A DNA stretch of 64,000 nt from Paralysiella testudinis (GCF_016894345.1 NZ_CP069798.1:186001-250000); one strand, 5' to 3'. Shown: positions 34,969 through 44,118, counted from the first letter of the stretch. Made by a program: numbers and translations. The notes: a model not told the origin generated them from the sequence alone.

Positions 34969-36756
34969 CTAAGCTCCTTTTACCAGTTTCAATTTGCCCC
35001 TGCTCACCAACTGCCCCAACAAGGCATCCAACTCGCAGGCGGGGATACCCTGCGGCCAGTGTTTTCGGATCAAGGCCATTGCACCGGCCCACTCGCCGCC
35101 GGCCGCTTCAAGCTGCGGCTTGAGTATTTTGGCCGCCTCGGTCGGGCTCAACACCTGCTCGGCCACTTCCATTTTGTTGTAGTCCATCTGCTGGCCTTCG
35201 CGGGTGAGGTACATCACCTTATTGGCGGCAAGCGCCTGCTCTTGATGGGCAAAAGGATTGATGCGCCCGTCAAACGGCAGGGCTTTCTGTTTGCGCTTTT
35301 TGGCCGCCGCTTCCAAGGTATCCGCGCCCATCGCCAGCATTTCCAGTGCCTTTTTATTGGTTTGCGCCGGGGTGTCGGCGTGCGCCTTGTATTCCTGCCC
35401 GATAATCGCGGCGTTAGCATGGAAACCCCACTGGTTAACCACCACTTCCGGCACCGCAATCCAGCACTCCCTGCCGTTTTCATCGAAGCGCTGCACCCTC
35501 ACCGCACCCGGCTGCCAAGGGTTCTTAGCCACCACCACACTTTCGCGCGGGCTTAAAGCCGGTATAACACTCACATCAAAATTCCGACCCTCAAAGCTGA
35601 TGGTCAAGTTATCCTGCACCTTGCGCGTTTCCGGGCGGCTTAATACCAGCTCGCGGCAGTAATCGGCAGGCGGCGGCAAAATCAATTCTTCCGGGCGGAT
35701 TTTCTGCCAGGCCGAAAAGCGCGACATTTCATGGCGGCTGTGTTTGCGGTGGCTGTTGAAATACACCATCCAATAATCAGCCCAGCGTTGCAGTGCAGTA
35801 ATATCATTCACCCGGCGCAGGCTTAACTTGGCTTCAAAAAATATCTCCACTAAATTATTGCCGTTTTCCACTTGGCCTTTGCTGCGCGGGTTGCCCGGTT
35901 TGTTAATCTGCACATGCACTCCAAGCTGTTGGCATAAATACTTAAAACTGTGGCCGGTATTGGCACTTCCGGGGTCGAGCATCACCAGCTTAGGCACCCC
36001 GCAAAACGGGTTTTCAGCACGGTTGCTTTTCGGCTGCATGGCCTGAATAAAGGTCTCGCACAAATTTTCAGAGTTCTCGCCGCCAAACACATACCAAACA
36101 AACAGGCTGCCTGAAGTGTGGTCGGTTACCACATAGCGCCACACCCTATCCAGCACAATGCGCTCAAGGTTTTTGGGTTTGTTTTTGTAAAACTTATCCG
36201 ATTCCATCATCCGCAAACCCGTGTCATCCTTCCCCTCCGTGCCTTTGGGCAGGTAAAACAGCACGCACAGGCTGGCATCGATTTGCCATACATGGTTGGG
36301 GTGCAGGCTTTGCAGCGCATTCACCGGGTCGGGCACCAGCAATTGGTCGGGATGCAGCCCATATTGGCGCAGCGCCCGAATCACCGTGCTGCTGCTCAAC
36401 TGAATCACTTCCCCTGTCTGCTTATCCACTCGTTCTGCCTCAATCAAGCCGTTGGCACGCAGCATATTTACCGCCTCTTCCACCGTAGTCATACGCTTGC
36501 CGTTTTTACGCATGGTTTCCAGAATCAGGCTGCCGATGTATTCCGCTTCGGTGCGGGTCAGTGCGCTGCGGCCCGCATCGGCACGGCGCTTGCGTGCCGG
36601 TGCCACACTCACTTTTTTAAGCTCGCGGTACAGCTTATCGCGCGACATGCCCAACTCTGCCGCCACTTGCTGCAAATAGCCGCTTTTTTGACCATGCCCC
36701 AGCTGCGCCACCTTGCCTGCCACCGCCACCAGCCTTTGTGTCAGCACCGCACTCAT
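34969..36756 (-). CDS. Mu-type DDE transposase (MuA-like)
   Basis: The 595-residue protein has N-terminal DNA-binding helices, then an RNase-H-fold core. First Asp lies in HVWQIDASLC, second in VMLDPGSANTGH, and the Glu probably in NNLVEIFFEA. A MuA-like C-terminal beta-barrel follows (RVQRFDENGRECWIAVPEV). It cuts and joins phage ends and would recognise the GATAAAT sites. The frame is intact. Confidence 0.94.
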   Translation of the reverse strand: MSAVLTQRLVAVAGKVAQLGHGQKSGYLQQVAAELGMSRDKLYRELKKVSVAPARKRRADAGRSALTRTEAEYIGSLILETMRKNGKRMTTVEEAVNMLRANGLIEAERVDKQTGEVIQLSSSTVIRALRQYGLHPDQLLVPDPVNALQSLHPNHVWQIDASLCVLFYLPKGTEGKDDTGLRMMESDKFYKNKPKNLERIVLDRVWRYVVTDHTSGSLFVWYVFGGENSENLCETFIQAMQPKSNRAENPFCGVPKLVMLDPGSANTGHSFKYLCQQLGVHVQINKPGNPRSKGQVENGNNLVEIFFEAKLSLRRVNDITALQRWADYWMVYFNSHRKHSRHEMSRFSAWQKIRPEELILPPPADYCRELVLSRPETRKVQDNLTISFEGRNFDVSVIPALSPRESVVVAKNPWQPGAVRVQRFDENGRECWIAVPEVVVNQWGFHANAAIIGQEYKAHADTPAQTNKKALEMLAMGADTLEAAAKKRKQKALPFDGRINPFAHQEQALAANKVMYLTREGQQMDYNKMEVAEQVLSPTEAAKILKPQLEAAGGEWAGAMALIRKHWPQGIPACELDALLGQLVSRGKLKLVKGA

Positions 36757-36759
36757 GGC

Positions 36760-37620
36760 TTACTCCCGCCCCTGCATCCATTCCGGCTCGATGTCGTCTT
36801 GCGGCACCTCGTCCGGCAAATCAAACAAGCCGCGCAGCTGCTCGATATCGGCAATCAACTGGTTCAGGCAGCCCACCATCACCGGGCGGTGGTTGAACCC
36901 GCCCGCTTCGCCATGCGCCACCAGCTCTTCAAACAAAGGTTTGATGCGGCTGATTTGGCTGCGGGCGGCCACTTCGGTGGAGGCCAATACCATAGTGATA
37001 TGGCTGCCCACATCCGCCGCATCCGGCTCTTTGGTTTTAGCGGTTTTTTGTTTTTCCAGCTGCTCGGTCAGGCGGTTGATTTTGGCGTCTTTATCTGCGG
37101 ATACCTTGCGCGCGGCTTCGGTGTCTTCGCGGGCGGTGCGGATGGCGTCGCGCAATTCGTTGCGGGTCATGCGGTCGAAGTCGTCCAACGTATGGCCGTT
37201 TAGCTCGCCGCCATCGGCCAAGGCCACCAAGGTATCGTCTTCTTCCACCAGCAGTTCCAATAGTTTGGACTTACCCAAATCCATTAGCTTAGCCTGGGCT
37301 TTCTGCATTTGTGGCGTCGCGAAACGGCGAGTGGCGTTCATTAAGCGGCGGGCTTCGCGTTCATGTAAACCAAGTTCGGCATTAGCAATTTCCGCAAATC
37401 GGCCATGTTCGGTATGCTCTTTTAAAACAATTAGCGCCCGTCCCAGTTCAAACATTCCTTCAAGGGTTTTACGTGCGGCATGGCGTGCTCGCTCCAGCCA
37501 ACGTTCCTCGTTATAAATTTCATTATTTCCCCATTGCTCCATCACCGCCATGCTGTGAATGGCAGCATTATTGGAAATATCTTCTTCAACTAATTCTTGT
37601 TTTTTGTTATTGCTATTCAT
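36760..37620 (-). CDS. DUF3102-like coiled-coil early protein
   Basis: The 286-residue product has a region (WLERARHAARKTLEGMFELG, then RFAEIANAELGLHEREARRL) resembling DUF3102, and a coiled coil around 130-180. It lies between the wHTH gene and the transposase, where transposable phages often carry a ParB-like or DUF3102 gene. It probably binds DNA; role unknown. Confidence 0.72.
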   Translation of the reverse strand: MNSNNKKQELVEEDISNNAAIHSMAVMEQWGNNEIYNEERWLERARHAARKTLEGMFELGRALIVLKEHTEHGRFAEIANAELGLHEREARRLMNATRRFATPQMQKAQAKLMDLGKSKLLELLVEEDDTLVALADGGELNGHTLDDFDRMTRNELRDAIRTAREDTEAARKVSADKDAKINRLTEQLEKQKTAKTKEPDAADVGSHITMVLASTEVAARSQISRIKPLFEELVAHGEAGGFNHRPVMVGCLNQLIADIEQLRGLFDLPDEVPQDDIEPEWMQGRE

Positions 37621-37655
37621 TTTTTATTCTCCAAAGCGGACGCTGGCGTCCGTTT

Positions 37656-37955
37656 TCAACTAAAGCTGCCGTTATCCACACGGGTGCCGATTTCATTTAA
37701 GCGGTTTTGCATTGCTTCCTGTTGCCTTCGGAACCGCTCCGCAATCTGTAAAGTTTTGATGCTGTAGGCGTAGTGGCCGTTGTCCAGCTTCTGCACTAAT
37801 CCTGCCACAATCAAATCATCTAAATCACGGCTAACCTGGGCTGCCGACATATCAAGGCCGTCTGAAAGTGTCTTATTGCTGATACCGATAATCGGGTGGC
37901 CTTCCAGTGCTTTAAATACCGCCAGCAGCCGCTGGCCTTTAGTGCTCGCCGCCAT
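37656..37955 (-). CDS. Winged-helix early regulator (IclR-type HTH)
   Basis: The 99-residue protein contains GISNKTLSDGLDMSAAQVSR and VQKLDNGHYAYS, an IclR-like winged helix. It overlaps the Ner-like gene by 17 bases. Likely an early regulator. Confidence 0.75.
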   Translation of the reverse strand: MAASTKGQRLLAVFKALEGHPIIGISNKTLSDGLDMSAAQVSRDLDDLIVAGLVQKLDNGHYAYSIKTLQIAERFRRQQEAMQNRLNEIGTRVDNGSFS

Positions 37956-38175
37956 CGGGTGCCTCCTTTAAGCCCAGCTTCACCGCAGCCAGGTGCGCCA
38001 TGCCGCGCCGCCCCTTGGCTTGCCCGCGCAATAGGTGTTCTACCGCCGTGCGCTCCAAACCGAAATACTTTGCCCATGCACTGCGGTTAATCCCGTGGTC
38101 TACAAAATATTTCCTTGCTGATTTAATGGTTTGCGGATAAGGCAGCGGCAAAAAGTGATTTTGCTGTTTTTTCAT
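37939..38175 (-). CDS. Ner-like DNA-binding regulator
   Basis: The 78-residue protein has a helix-turn-helix (GINRSAWAKYFGLERTAVEH) and is the first gene of the leftward early operon, the place of Ner in Mu. It diverges from 38238. Confidence 0.72.
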   Translation of the reverse strand: MKKQQNHFLPLPYPQTIKSARKYFVDHGINRSAWAKYFGLERTAVEHLLRGQAKGRRGMAHLAAVKLGLKEAPDGGEH

Positions 38176-38237
38176 TTTGTGCCTATTTGTGTTAATCTGT
38201 GTTTATTGACCAAGGCCATATTCCCAAGAGAAATCTG

Positions 38238-38597
38238 ATGACCTCAATATCAGCAATCCTCCCCATGACTCGCGCAGAAGCCGAGACTCTTCGGCGTCTA
38301 ATTCCGCACCTTGACCGTTTAGCAGCGCAGTTAGACGGTCTCCACCCGCAGGCCGATGAGCAAGGGGCGGAGTTTCGGGCGCTTCAGGCGATGTTTCATG
38401 ATGTCTGCCGGGTGTTGTCGCCGGAGCAAAAACAGCGCCTTTTGCACCAATGGCAGGGGGAGTTGCAGGAGCCACTGTGGATGCAGGAGAGCAAGCCGCC
38501 ATACACGCCTGATGAGCTTGAAGACGATGCCGCAAACGACGTTCTCGCTGCTGCCGTGCAGTTTTTAGAGCATGACCTTTTGCATGCACAGGATTAG
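38238..38597 (+). CDS. Hypothetical phage protein at the regulatory switch
   Basis: ATG 38238 gives 119 residues (MTSISAILPMTRAEAETLRR...), helical and acidic. A similar-length frame exists on the minus strand (38203-38607), but its composition is poorer and it would overlap the early promoter. Function unknown. Confidence 0.6.
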   Translation: MTSISAILPMTRAEAETLRRLIPHLDRLAAQLDGLHPQADEQGAEFRALQAMFHDVCRVLSPEQKQRLLHQWQGELQEPLWMQESKPPYTPDELEDDAANDVLAAAVQFLEHDLLHAQD

Positions 38598-38697
38598 ATG
38601 CCGTCATTTTTTTTGCCCTTTGTTGTGTTGATGTGGGTTTGTTTGTGAATATGTGTGTAGAATAATCTACATTAGTAGATAAATCAACAGGCGAGCT

Positions 38698-39087
38698 ATG
38701 AAATTTGTAGATTTTTTATATAGAGTAAAACAAGAGCTTGATTTTAAATATGATAAAGATGTAGCCGCTTTCCTTGGGCTAGATGAAAAGGCATTTTCTG
38801 CGCGCAAAAGACGTGATTCAATTCCAGAAAAGGATTTACGTGCCGCATTGGCTCGGCATCCAGAAATCAAAGCAGATGTAGATTACATACTTACTGGGGG
38901 TAGAGGCTTTGCAGATAAATCTACAAATTCGCCTATGATATCTACTTTGCAGGAATTAACAGATGAAGAAGAAAAACTGATTGCTTATTTTCGTGAAGCT
39001 ACTGCCAAAGACAAAGAAATGATTATGTATATTGCCCGTAGGGCAGAGAAAAAAGCCGACCCGATTGAGATTGGTAAAGTAGGTTGA
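38698..39087 (+). CDS. CI-like phage repressor
   Basis: The 129-residue protein starts with a Bac_CI-type helix-turn-helix (KYDKDVAAFLGLDEKAFSAR) and has a charged C-terminus. The gene is AT-rich and diverges from the early genes, as repressor c does in Mu. No peptidase domain is present. Confidence 0.8.
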   Translation: MKFVDFLYRVKQELDFKYDKDVAAFLGLDEKAFSARKRRDSIPEKDLRAALARHPEIKADVDYILTGGRGFADKSTNSPMISTLQELTDEEEKLIAYFREATAKDKEMIMYIARRAEKKADPIEIGKVG

Positions 39088-39124
39088 TTTAGTAATTTTT
39101 TAATTTCAAACAATGGAGAAAGCC

Positions 39125-39442
39125 ATGCCAACCATGACAAAAGAACTAGCAGATAAACTATGGCAATTAAAAAATTTGGATAACCAATACAGCGAATTAA
39201 GACAAGAATTACAGGCATGGCTAGAAGAGGCTTGTGACGGGTATTTAACGGGCTGGCTTCGGGCAAGTTTGGAAAAAGGCGAGGCATTTACTTTAGTGGC
39301 ATTAAAAGCGAGCCTTGACCGACCGCAATTCGGCAGTGCGAATGAAGATAATATTGCTCTATGGCATCAACTTAATGAGGTGAAAAGACTGATTTCTGTA
39401 TATGAACTTCGTGCAAATCAAACTTGGGTACAAAACAAATAA
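39125..39442 (+). CDS. Hypothetical phage protein, helical
   Basis: ATG 39125 with GGAGAAA upstream gives 105 residues rich in Leu and Glu, probably helical. It follows the repressor and may be co-transcribed. Family not recognised. Confidence 0.65.
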   Translation: MPTMTKELADKLWQLKNLDNQYSELRQELQAWLEEACDGYLTGWLRASLEKGEAFTLVALKASLDRPQFGSANEDNIALWHQLNEVKRLISVYELRANQTWVQNK

Positions 39443-39456
39443 AAAAGGAAACCAAA

Positions 39457-39963
39457 ATGAAAAAAGCATTGCTTATCTCAACAGTGTTATTCACCCTAGC
39501 TGCCTGTAGTGGCGAGAACAGCGCAAAGGCACCGGCTCCTGTTGCGGCATCGGCATCTGTTGAAGTAGCCAAAGTTGCACCGCCGGCACCGGAGATGAAG
39601 CTGATTGAGGATACTCAGCACATTACGGATCAGCTAAAAACAATACCCACCTTGGGTAAGGTGGTGATTTATACGGAAGACACAGACCCAAACAATCTGC
39701 TTGGCCGTCCGGGGCAATATGTCGGCAAGCTAAACTTTGGCGACACCCGCTATAAAGATAAAAAAGCAGAAGATTTTGCCACTATTGAAATTTTCAAAAC
39801 CGAAGCCGAGCGCGATGCCCGCCATGATTATGTGGACAACGTAACCAAAGGTACGCCTTTTTTCATGTATCAATACAAACACGAAAACCTGCTAATGCGT
39901 CTGCCTCATGAGATGACGCCTACCCAAGCCAAGGAATATGAAGCAGCTTTAAACCGGATGTAG
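39457..39963 (+). CDS. Lipoprotein, prophage cargo
   Basis: The 168-residue product has a lipoprotein signal (MKKALLISTVLFTLAAC) with C17 as the lipid site, an Ala/Pro linker, and a mixed alpha/beta domain. It ends at an inverted uptake-sequence pair like host genes. A cargo lipoprotein in a lysogen may alter the surface or block superinfection; this is inferred. Confidence 0.75.
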   Translation: MKKALLISTVLFTLAACSGENSAKAPAPVAASASVEVAKVAPPAPEMKLIEDTQHITDQLKTIPTLGKVVIYTEDTDPNNLLGRPGQYVGKLNFGDTRYKDKKAEDFATIEIFKTEAERDARHDYVDNVTKGTPFFMYQYKHENLLMRLPHEMTPTQAKEYEAALNRM

Positions 39964-39986
39964 GCAATATTAAAAATGTAATTCCA

Positions 39987-40013
39987 AGGCTGCCTGAAAC
40001 TTTCAGGCAGCCC
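39987..40013. terminator. Inverted uptake-sequence pair
   Basis: AGGCTGCCTGAAA and TTTCAGGCAGCCC are separated by one base, just after the lipoprotein stop. The stem is strong but lacks a T-run. Confidence 0.6.
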
Positions 40014-40093
40014 TGTAGGCGCAAGGTCAAAAGTTGAAGCCACGGGGATTAACAACGTAGTTTGAACAATTTGAATAAATGGAGGAAGAAAAT

Positions 40094-40917
40094 ATGGGGG
40101 AATTGGTTAAAGCACCTGATGGTTCGCCGGCAGAAATTGTTGGTGAGTGGGCAAAAGAAAAACACGATTGTCTCAATCGTTATATTGATATATCTCGGGG
40201 TGTCCGAAAAAAATTTGTAGGCGAGGACGGGGCGGGCGCAACTTATATCGATCCATTTTGTGGGCCGGGTCTTTGCAAAATCAAGAATACAAATGAGTAT
40301 ATTGATGGCGGCGCAGTAGCTGCTTGGAAAAAAGTGTAGCGGGTGGCGCTCCATTTTCTCAAGTGTTGATTGGAGACTTGGACAAAGAAAGATTGGCGGC
40401 GGCTGAGCAGCGTCTCCGGACACTGGGTGCACCCGTAAAAATTTATCAGGGTAGTGCAACGGAAACCATAAAAACAATTGTGAATAGTTTGAATGCTTAT
40501 GCATTGCACTTTGCATTTCTTGATCCATACAATTTAGAAACGTTGGATTTTAATATTATTGAAACACTTTCTGCGCTAAAGCGCATAGATATGCTGGTTC
40601 ATATCAGCAAAATGGACTTACAACGAAATGGGGCTAAATACATTAGCAAAGAAGAACACAGTTCCTTAGATTCATTTATTCCAGGATGGCGGCAGCGTAT
40701 TGATGTAGCCAGAGGGAATCAAGTCCAGCGCGAGCAGGTATTTGAATGTTGGAAAGATTTGATAGAAAGTACAGGTGTTTATTCTTCTAGTGATGTCCGT
40801 TTAATAACAGGCTCCAAAAATCAGCATTTATATTGGCTGTTATTAGCGGCTAAAAATGACTTAGCTCTCAAGTTTTGGAAAACTGCGGTTGATACTGGGC
40901 AGGGGTCATTATTTTAA
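40094..40917 (+). pseudogene. tcmP: Three-Cys-motif partner protein TcmP, frameshifted
   Basis: ATG 40094 with GGAGGAAG upstream is the likely start. The frame YIDPFCGPGLCKIKNTNEYI is TcmP-like and Rossmann/methyltransferase-like, but stops after A6 at 40328-40333. One more A restores AWKKSVAGGAPFSQVLIGD and joins the rest (FAFLDPYNLETLDFNIIETL). The full length would be about 274 residues. It converges on its predicted partner (DUF5131) with a two-base overlap. TcmP has no proven activity. Confidence 0.82.
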
Positions 40918-41658
40918 TCAGCTATTTGAACAATGGGGTATCTCATTCCAAGTGCGGCCTTGCAGCTCACGACCATTGGCTTTTTATGGCGCTTTACGCC
41001 ATCTGCACCCCATCCGCCCCATTGTTTAAAGAAAAATGCCGAGCCAAAGGCTTCTGCCTGCTTTTTAATATTAATCACCCACTCCGGCTTCATGGGGCGG
41101 GCTTTATGACCAGACTCCCCGCCTACAATTACCCAGTGAATATCGGTTAGGTTCACTTCTCCCAAGTCTTCCAGCAATGGCTCCACAGACAAGAAGCGGA
41201 TAGACGCATCAACCATGCGTAAATAATCAATTCTCGGTACACCGTATTTCACATCTTCTACAGACACGCCCAGCCATACATTTTCGGGGCATGGTCTGGA
41301 GTTGAAATATTCTGGCAGCCTTTCGGCTCGCTTGGTCAAAATTTGGTATGTGTGTTGGGGGTTGCCCCAATCACGGCAAAAACCTGATCCAGAAAGGTAT
41401 CCGGAATATCCTCATGAAAAAGATCACTCATGCTGTTTACAAAATAAACAGTGGGTTTTTACGGTTCATTGGCTGTCTTAACCGACTTTCATGGCAAGAC
41501 AACTTAAACCCTTGTTCGTAGCCGGGTGTACCCATTGCCTCCAGTCGTCGTGCCATAACCTCGGCATAACAGTTTTTGCATCCGGGTGACACTTTAGTGC
41601 AACCTGTGGTCGGGTTCCATGTAAGCTCAGTCCATTCGATAGTTGACTGGGTTGCCAT
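40914..41658 (-). pseudogene. DUF5131 (phage Gp37/Gp68, three-Cys-motif) protein, frameshifted
   Basis: ATG 41658 (MATQSTIEWTELTWNPTTGC) opens a family with a C-x6-C-x2-C cluster (CTKVSPGCKNC), likely a radical-SAM-type or metal-binding site. The frame breaks at T5 41456-41460 and G5 41357-41361; one base more at each gives a continuous protein through LTKRAERLPEYF to IVQIAD. Adjacent to its partner TcmP. Proposed roles include nucleic-acid modification. Confidence 0.82.
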
Positions 41659-41733
41659 TGTCGTATCTCCAAAATATACACTCAATATACACTCATAATT
41701 TTAAACAAATAAGCCTGCCTTGGCATGATTAAT

Positions 41734-41835
41734 TTTTAAAACGTTTTAAAAGACCGCAAACCCATCTCCCTGCAAAATCCCGTTACGATTCAGTTAACGG
41801 GATTTTTGTTTTGCAATCATTAAACCCGTTTAAAA
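41734..41835 (+). promoter_or_regulatory. Operon-boundary module D (upstream of lysis/head operon)
   Basis: Palindrome 1 TTTTAAAACGTTTTAAAA (41734-41751) is followed by GACCGCAAA, then hairpin 41774-41806 (AAAATCCCGTTA/TAACGGGATTTTT), then palindrome 2 TTAAACCCGTTTAAAA (41820-41835). The order equals module A read in its own transcription direction. The endolysin gene starts 73 bases later. Confidence 0.7.
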
Positions 41836-41908
41836 GACCTGCTGCTGCGGTGTGCTTAAGATGGCATCCACAGCAAGCACTTTAAACAACCATTGATAGC
41901 GGGGATTT

Positions 41909-42408
41909 ATGTCTGATTTCTATACTTTTATCGACCGCGTGCTCGCCCACGAGGGCGGCTATGTGAACGACCCGCGAGACCCCGGCGGTGAGACCAACTG
42001 GGGCGTCACCGCCGCACGGCGCAGGCCAACGGCTACCACGGCAATATGCGGGCGATGACGCGCAACCAAGCGGTGGAGATTTACCGCACCGCCTTTTGGC
42101 TGCGCTACCGCTGCGCCGAAATGCCGCCGGGTGTGGCATTCCAGTTTTTCGATGCCTGTATCAACCACGGCTACGGCAATGCGGCGCGGATGTTGCAGCG
42201 GGCCGCCGGGGTGGCAGACGACGGCGTGATTGGCAACATCAGCCTGGCCGCCATCAATACGCTGCCTGAAAACGACCTGCTGCTGCGCTTTAATGCCGAG
42301 CGGATTGATTTTTATACCCGCTTATCTACATTTGCCCACTTCGGCAAAGGCTGGGTGCGGCGGGTGGCGGCCAATCTGCGCCACGCGGCAACGGATAACC
42401 AAGATTAA
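41909..42408 (+). pseudogene. Endolysin (GH108-type muramidase), one-base frameshift
   Basis: ATG 41909 opens MSDFYTFIDRVLAHEGGYVND with the catalytic Glu in EGGY and PGGETNWGVTAA, then derails near GG 42018-42019. One more G restores RAQANGYHGNM and joins MRAMTRNQAVEIYRTAFW to the end (166 residues). GH108 enzymes cut peptidoglycan during lysis. With the shift the enzyme keeps only about 37 native residues. Confidence 0.88.
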
Positions 42409-42533
42409 GTTTACGGCTGCCTGAACCACCAGAATGCCAGCGCATCGGTTCAGGCGGCCACCTATTCAGGTGTCAGGTTTCAGGTGTCGGGAATCAGGCA
42501 CCACAGAACCACCAAACATAGAGAGAAATATCA

Positions 42534-42848
42534 ATGAACGATTATATACGGGTGTTGTTATGGGTATTGTGGTTGCCCCTGTATTTATGGTGCGGCATCC
42601 ATTTATGGGGTTGGTCGCCACTGCAAACATTGGCTAATATCGGTGGTGTCGGGATTGCTTCGTTTGCCGGTTATTTTATGGCTTCTGTGGCCTATGGTGC
42701 CATTATCGACCTGTACAACAAGTACAGCACGGCGATTCGCACCATCCAGCAAAATAAAACCCAATTCAGGGCTTTTTGTAAATGGCAGCAGAAACAGCAG
42801 CAGGAGCAGCAACCACGATCCGCTTTATCCAATGGCTTTCCGGCCTGA
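42534..42848 (+). CDS. Phage membrane protein, holin candidate
   Basis: The 104-residue protein has two hydrophobic stretches (about 6-28 and 33-55) and a Gln-rich tail. It follows the endolysin and overlaps the next lysis gene by 67 bases. Holin or antiholin function is inferred from size and place. Confidence 0.6.
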   Translation: MNDYIRVLLWVLWLPLYLWCGIHLWGWSPLQTLANIGGVGIASFAGYFMASVAYGAIIDLYNKYSTAIRTIQQNKTQFRAFCKWQQKQQQEQQPRSALSNGFPA

Positions 42849-43462
42849 TTACCAACCCCGCCAGCGGCCAAATTTCGCATACCAAGCTGTGGGCAAACGT
42901 GGCCGCCGCGGCGATGACGGTTAAATTCGCCCTGCACCCGGCAGCGCCGGAGTGGCTGTGGTGGGCATACGGCGGCATGGTGGGCGGCTATGCGCTGATT
43001 AAGCGCGGCATTGCCGCGGTGCCGCAAGTGGCCGAAATCAATAAGGGCAACACCATGTGGATTAGCAGCCCCATCAACCAAGCGCTGGGCTTGTGTGTGG
43101 CGGCGATGCTGGTGGCCGGCGGCAGCTGGTATAGCGGCTACAGCAGCGCCAAACGCGCCGGTGAAGCACAGCTGGCGGCGCTGCGGCAGGAATATGCAGC
43201 GCAAGCACTGGCAGCCGAGCAGCAATACAGCGCCAAGCTGGCCGAAGCGGCGGAGCAGCAGCAAAAGTGGTACGACTTTGCCCAACACCAAAGCAGCAAG
43301 CTGGCGCAAGCCACCCAAACCTTAGACGCCCAAGCGGCACTGTTACAAAAGGAAATCCCTTATGCGATTGCACAAGATGCAGCAAGCGGCGGCCATTGCC
43401 ATAGCGGCTTGGGTGCTGACAGCCTGCGGCTCTACCGCCGCGCCCTCGGCTACCCCGATTAA
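42782..43462 (+). CDS. Holin-like plus i-spanin, fused in one frame
   Basis: The first 90 residues (GLITNPASGQISHTKLWANV, then VKFALHPAAPEWLWWAYGGM) form a holin-like membrane protein. From M92 (MWISSPINQALGL) a typical Rz-like inner spanin begins: one membrane helix, then a long coiled coil, ending GADSLRLYRRALG. An SD-like AAGGG precedes this internal ATG at 43055. One more A at 43035-43037 would give a stop (CAATAA) just before it, so the fusion is probably a one-base loss. Confidence 0.75.
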   Translation: MAAETAAGAATTIRFIQWLSGLITNPASGQISHTKLWANVAAAAMTVKFALHPAAPEWLWWAYGGMVGGYALIKRGIAAVPQVAEINKGNTMWISSPINQALGLCVAAMLVAGGSWYSGYSSAKRAGEAQLAALRQEYAAQALAAEQQYSAKLAEAAEQQQKWYDFAQHQSSKLAQATQTLDAQAALLQKEIPYAIAQDAASGGHCHSGLGADSLRLYRRALGYPD

Positions 43463-43658
43463 AACCGTAGAGGTAGCCAAGCTGCCGCCGGTGGCTGCCG
43501 AGCTGCTCACTGCTCACCCCAAGCCTGCCGCTCCGGCTTCAGGCAGCCCGCAACACTTGCTGGCACATGCCGCCGTTTACGGCGCTTGGTGCGGCAAGCA
43601 GGCGCTACAGCTGCAAGGCTGGCAGGTGTGGTATCGGAGCGGTGGGCGTGACGAATAA
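43362..43658 (+). CDS. Outer-membrane spanin (Rz1-like lipoprotein)
   Basis: The 98-residue frame is nested in the i-spanin end, as Rz1 in Rz. It has a signal peptide and lipobox (IAAWVLTAC, C22) and a Pro/Ala-rich domain. It would join the i-spanin across the periplasm to fuse the membranes at lysis. Confidence 0.8.
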   Translation: MRLHKMQQAAAIAIAAWVLTACGSTAAPSATPIKTVEVAKLPPVAAELLTAHPKPAAPASGSPQHLLAHAAVYGAWCGKQALQLQGWQVWYRSGGRDE

Positions 43659-43911
43659 GCTAAGCCAGCCCACTATTATGTTTGAGATTCGGCGGCTGCG
43701 GCGGGGCAAAGAAGTGGTGATTTGGCAGACCACCGGCACGCATTTATCGCGCATTGGCGGGCTGGTCTGCGGATTTAAAAACCCGGCCGAAGTGGATGCA
43801 AAGATAAATCAATTTTTGGCAGACACGCGCACAAAATACCCGGATATCGTTGATATCGCCGAATTTGAAGCCATGCTGGACGCGCAAGAACAAACAAAAG
43901 AATCAGATTAA
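43648..43911 (+). CDS. Hypothetical phage protein before the TraR-like gene
   Basis: GTG 43648 with GGAG upstream gives 87 residues; ATG 43678 (MFEIRRLRRGKEVV) is an alternative. Mixed alpha/beta with charged C-terminus. Function unknown. Confidence 0.6.
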   Translation: MTNKLSQPTIMFEIRRLRRGKEVVIWQTTGTHLSRIGGLVCGFKNPAEVDAKINQFLADTRTKYPDIVDIAEFEAMLDAQEQTKESD

Positions 43912-44118
43912 ATGGACATAGCCGATAAAGCCGCCCAATGCGAAGCGGCACTGTTAAACGATGCACTGGCACGCCAAGCGGCCAAACAACACGGCGGCCA
44001 AAGCTACAGCTACTGCGAAGACTGCGGCGCGCCCATCCCACCCGCACGGCAGCAGGCCGCCCCCGGCTGCACCCGCTGCATCCTGTGCCAAACCTATGCC
44101 GAGAAAGGCTGGCCTTAA
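43912..44118 (+). CDS. DksA/TraR-type C4 zinc-finger protein
   Basis: The 68-residue protein has CEDCGAPIPPAR and CTRCILCQ, a C4 zinc finger of the TraR/DksA family. Such small phage versions bind RNA polymerase and mimic DksA/ppGpp. It overlaps the next gene by one base (TAATG). Confidence 0.9.
   Translation: MDIADKAAQCEAALLNDALARQAAKQHGGQSYSYCEDCGAPIPPARQQAAPGCTRCILCQTYAEKGWP

Noticed and set aside
38203-38607. A 134-codon minus-strand frame opposite 38238-38597
   Set aside because: Poor composition and overlap with the divergent regulatory gap; the plus-strand frame has a better start and helical pattern.
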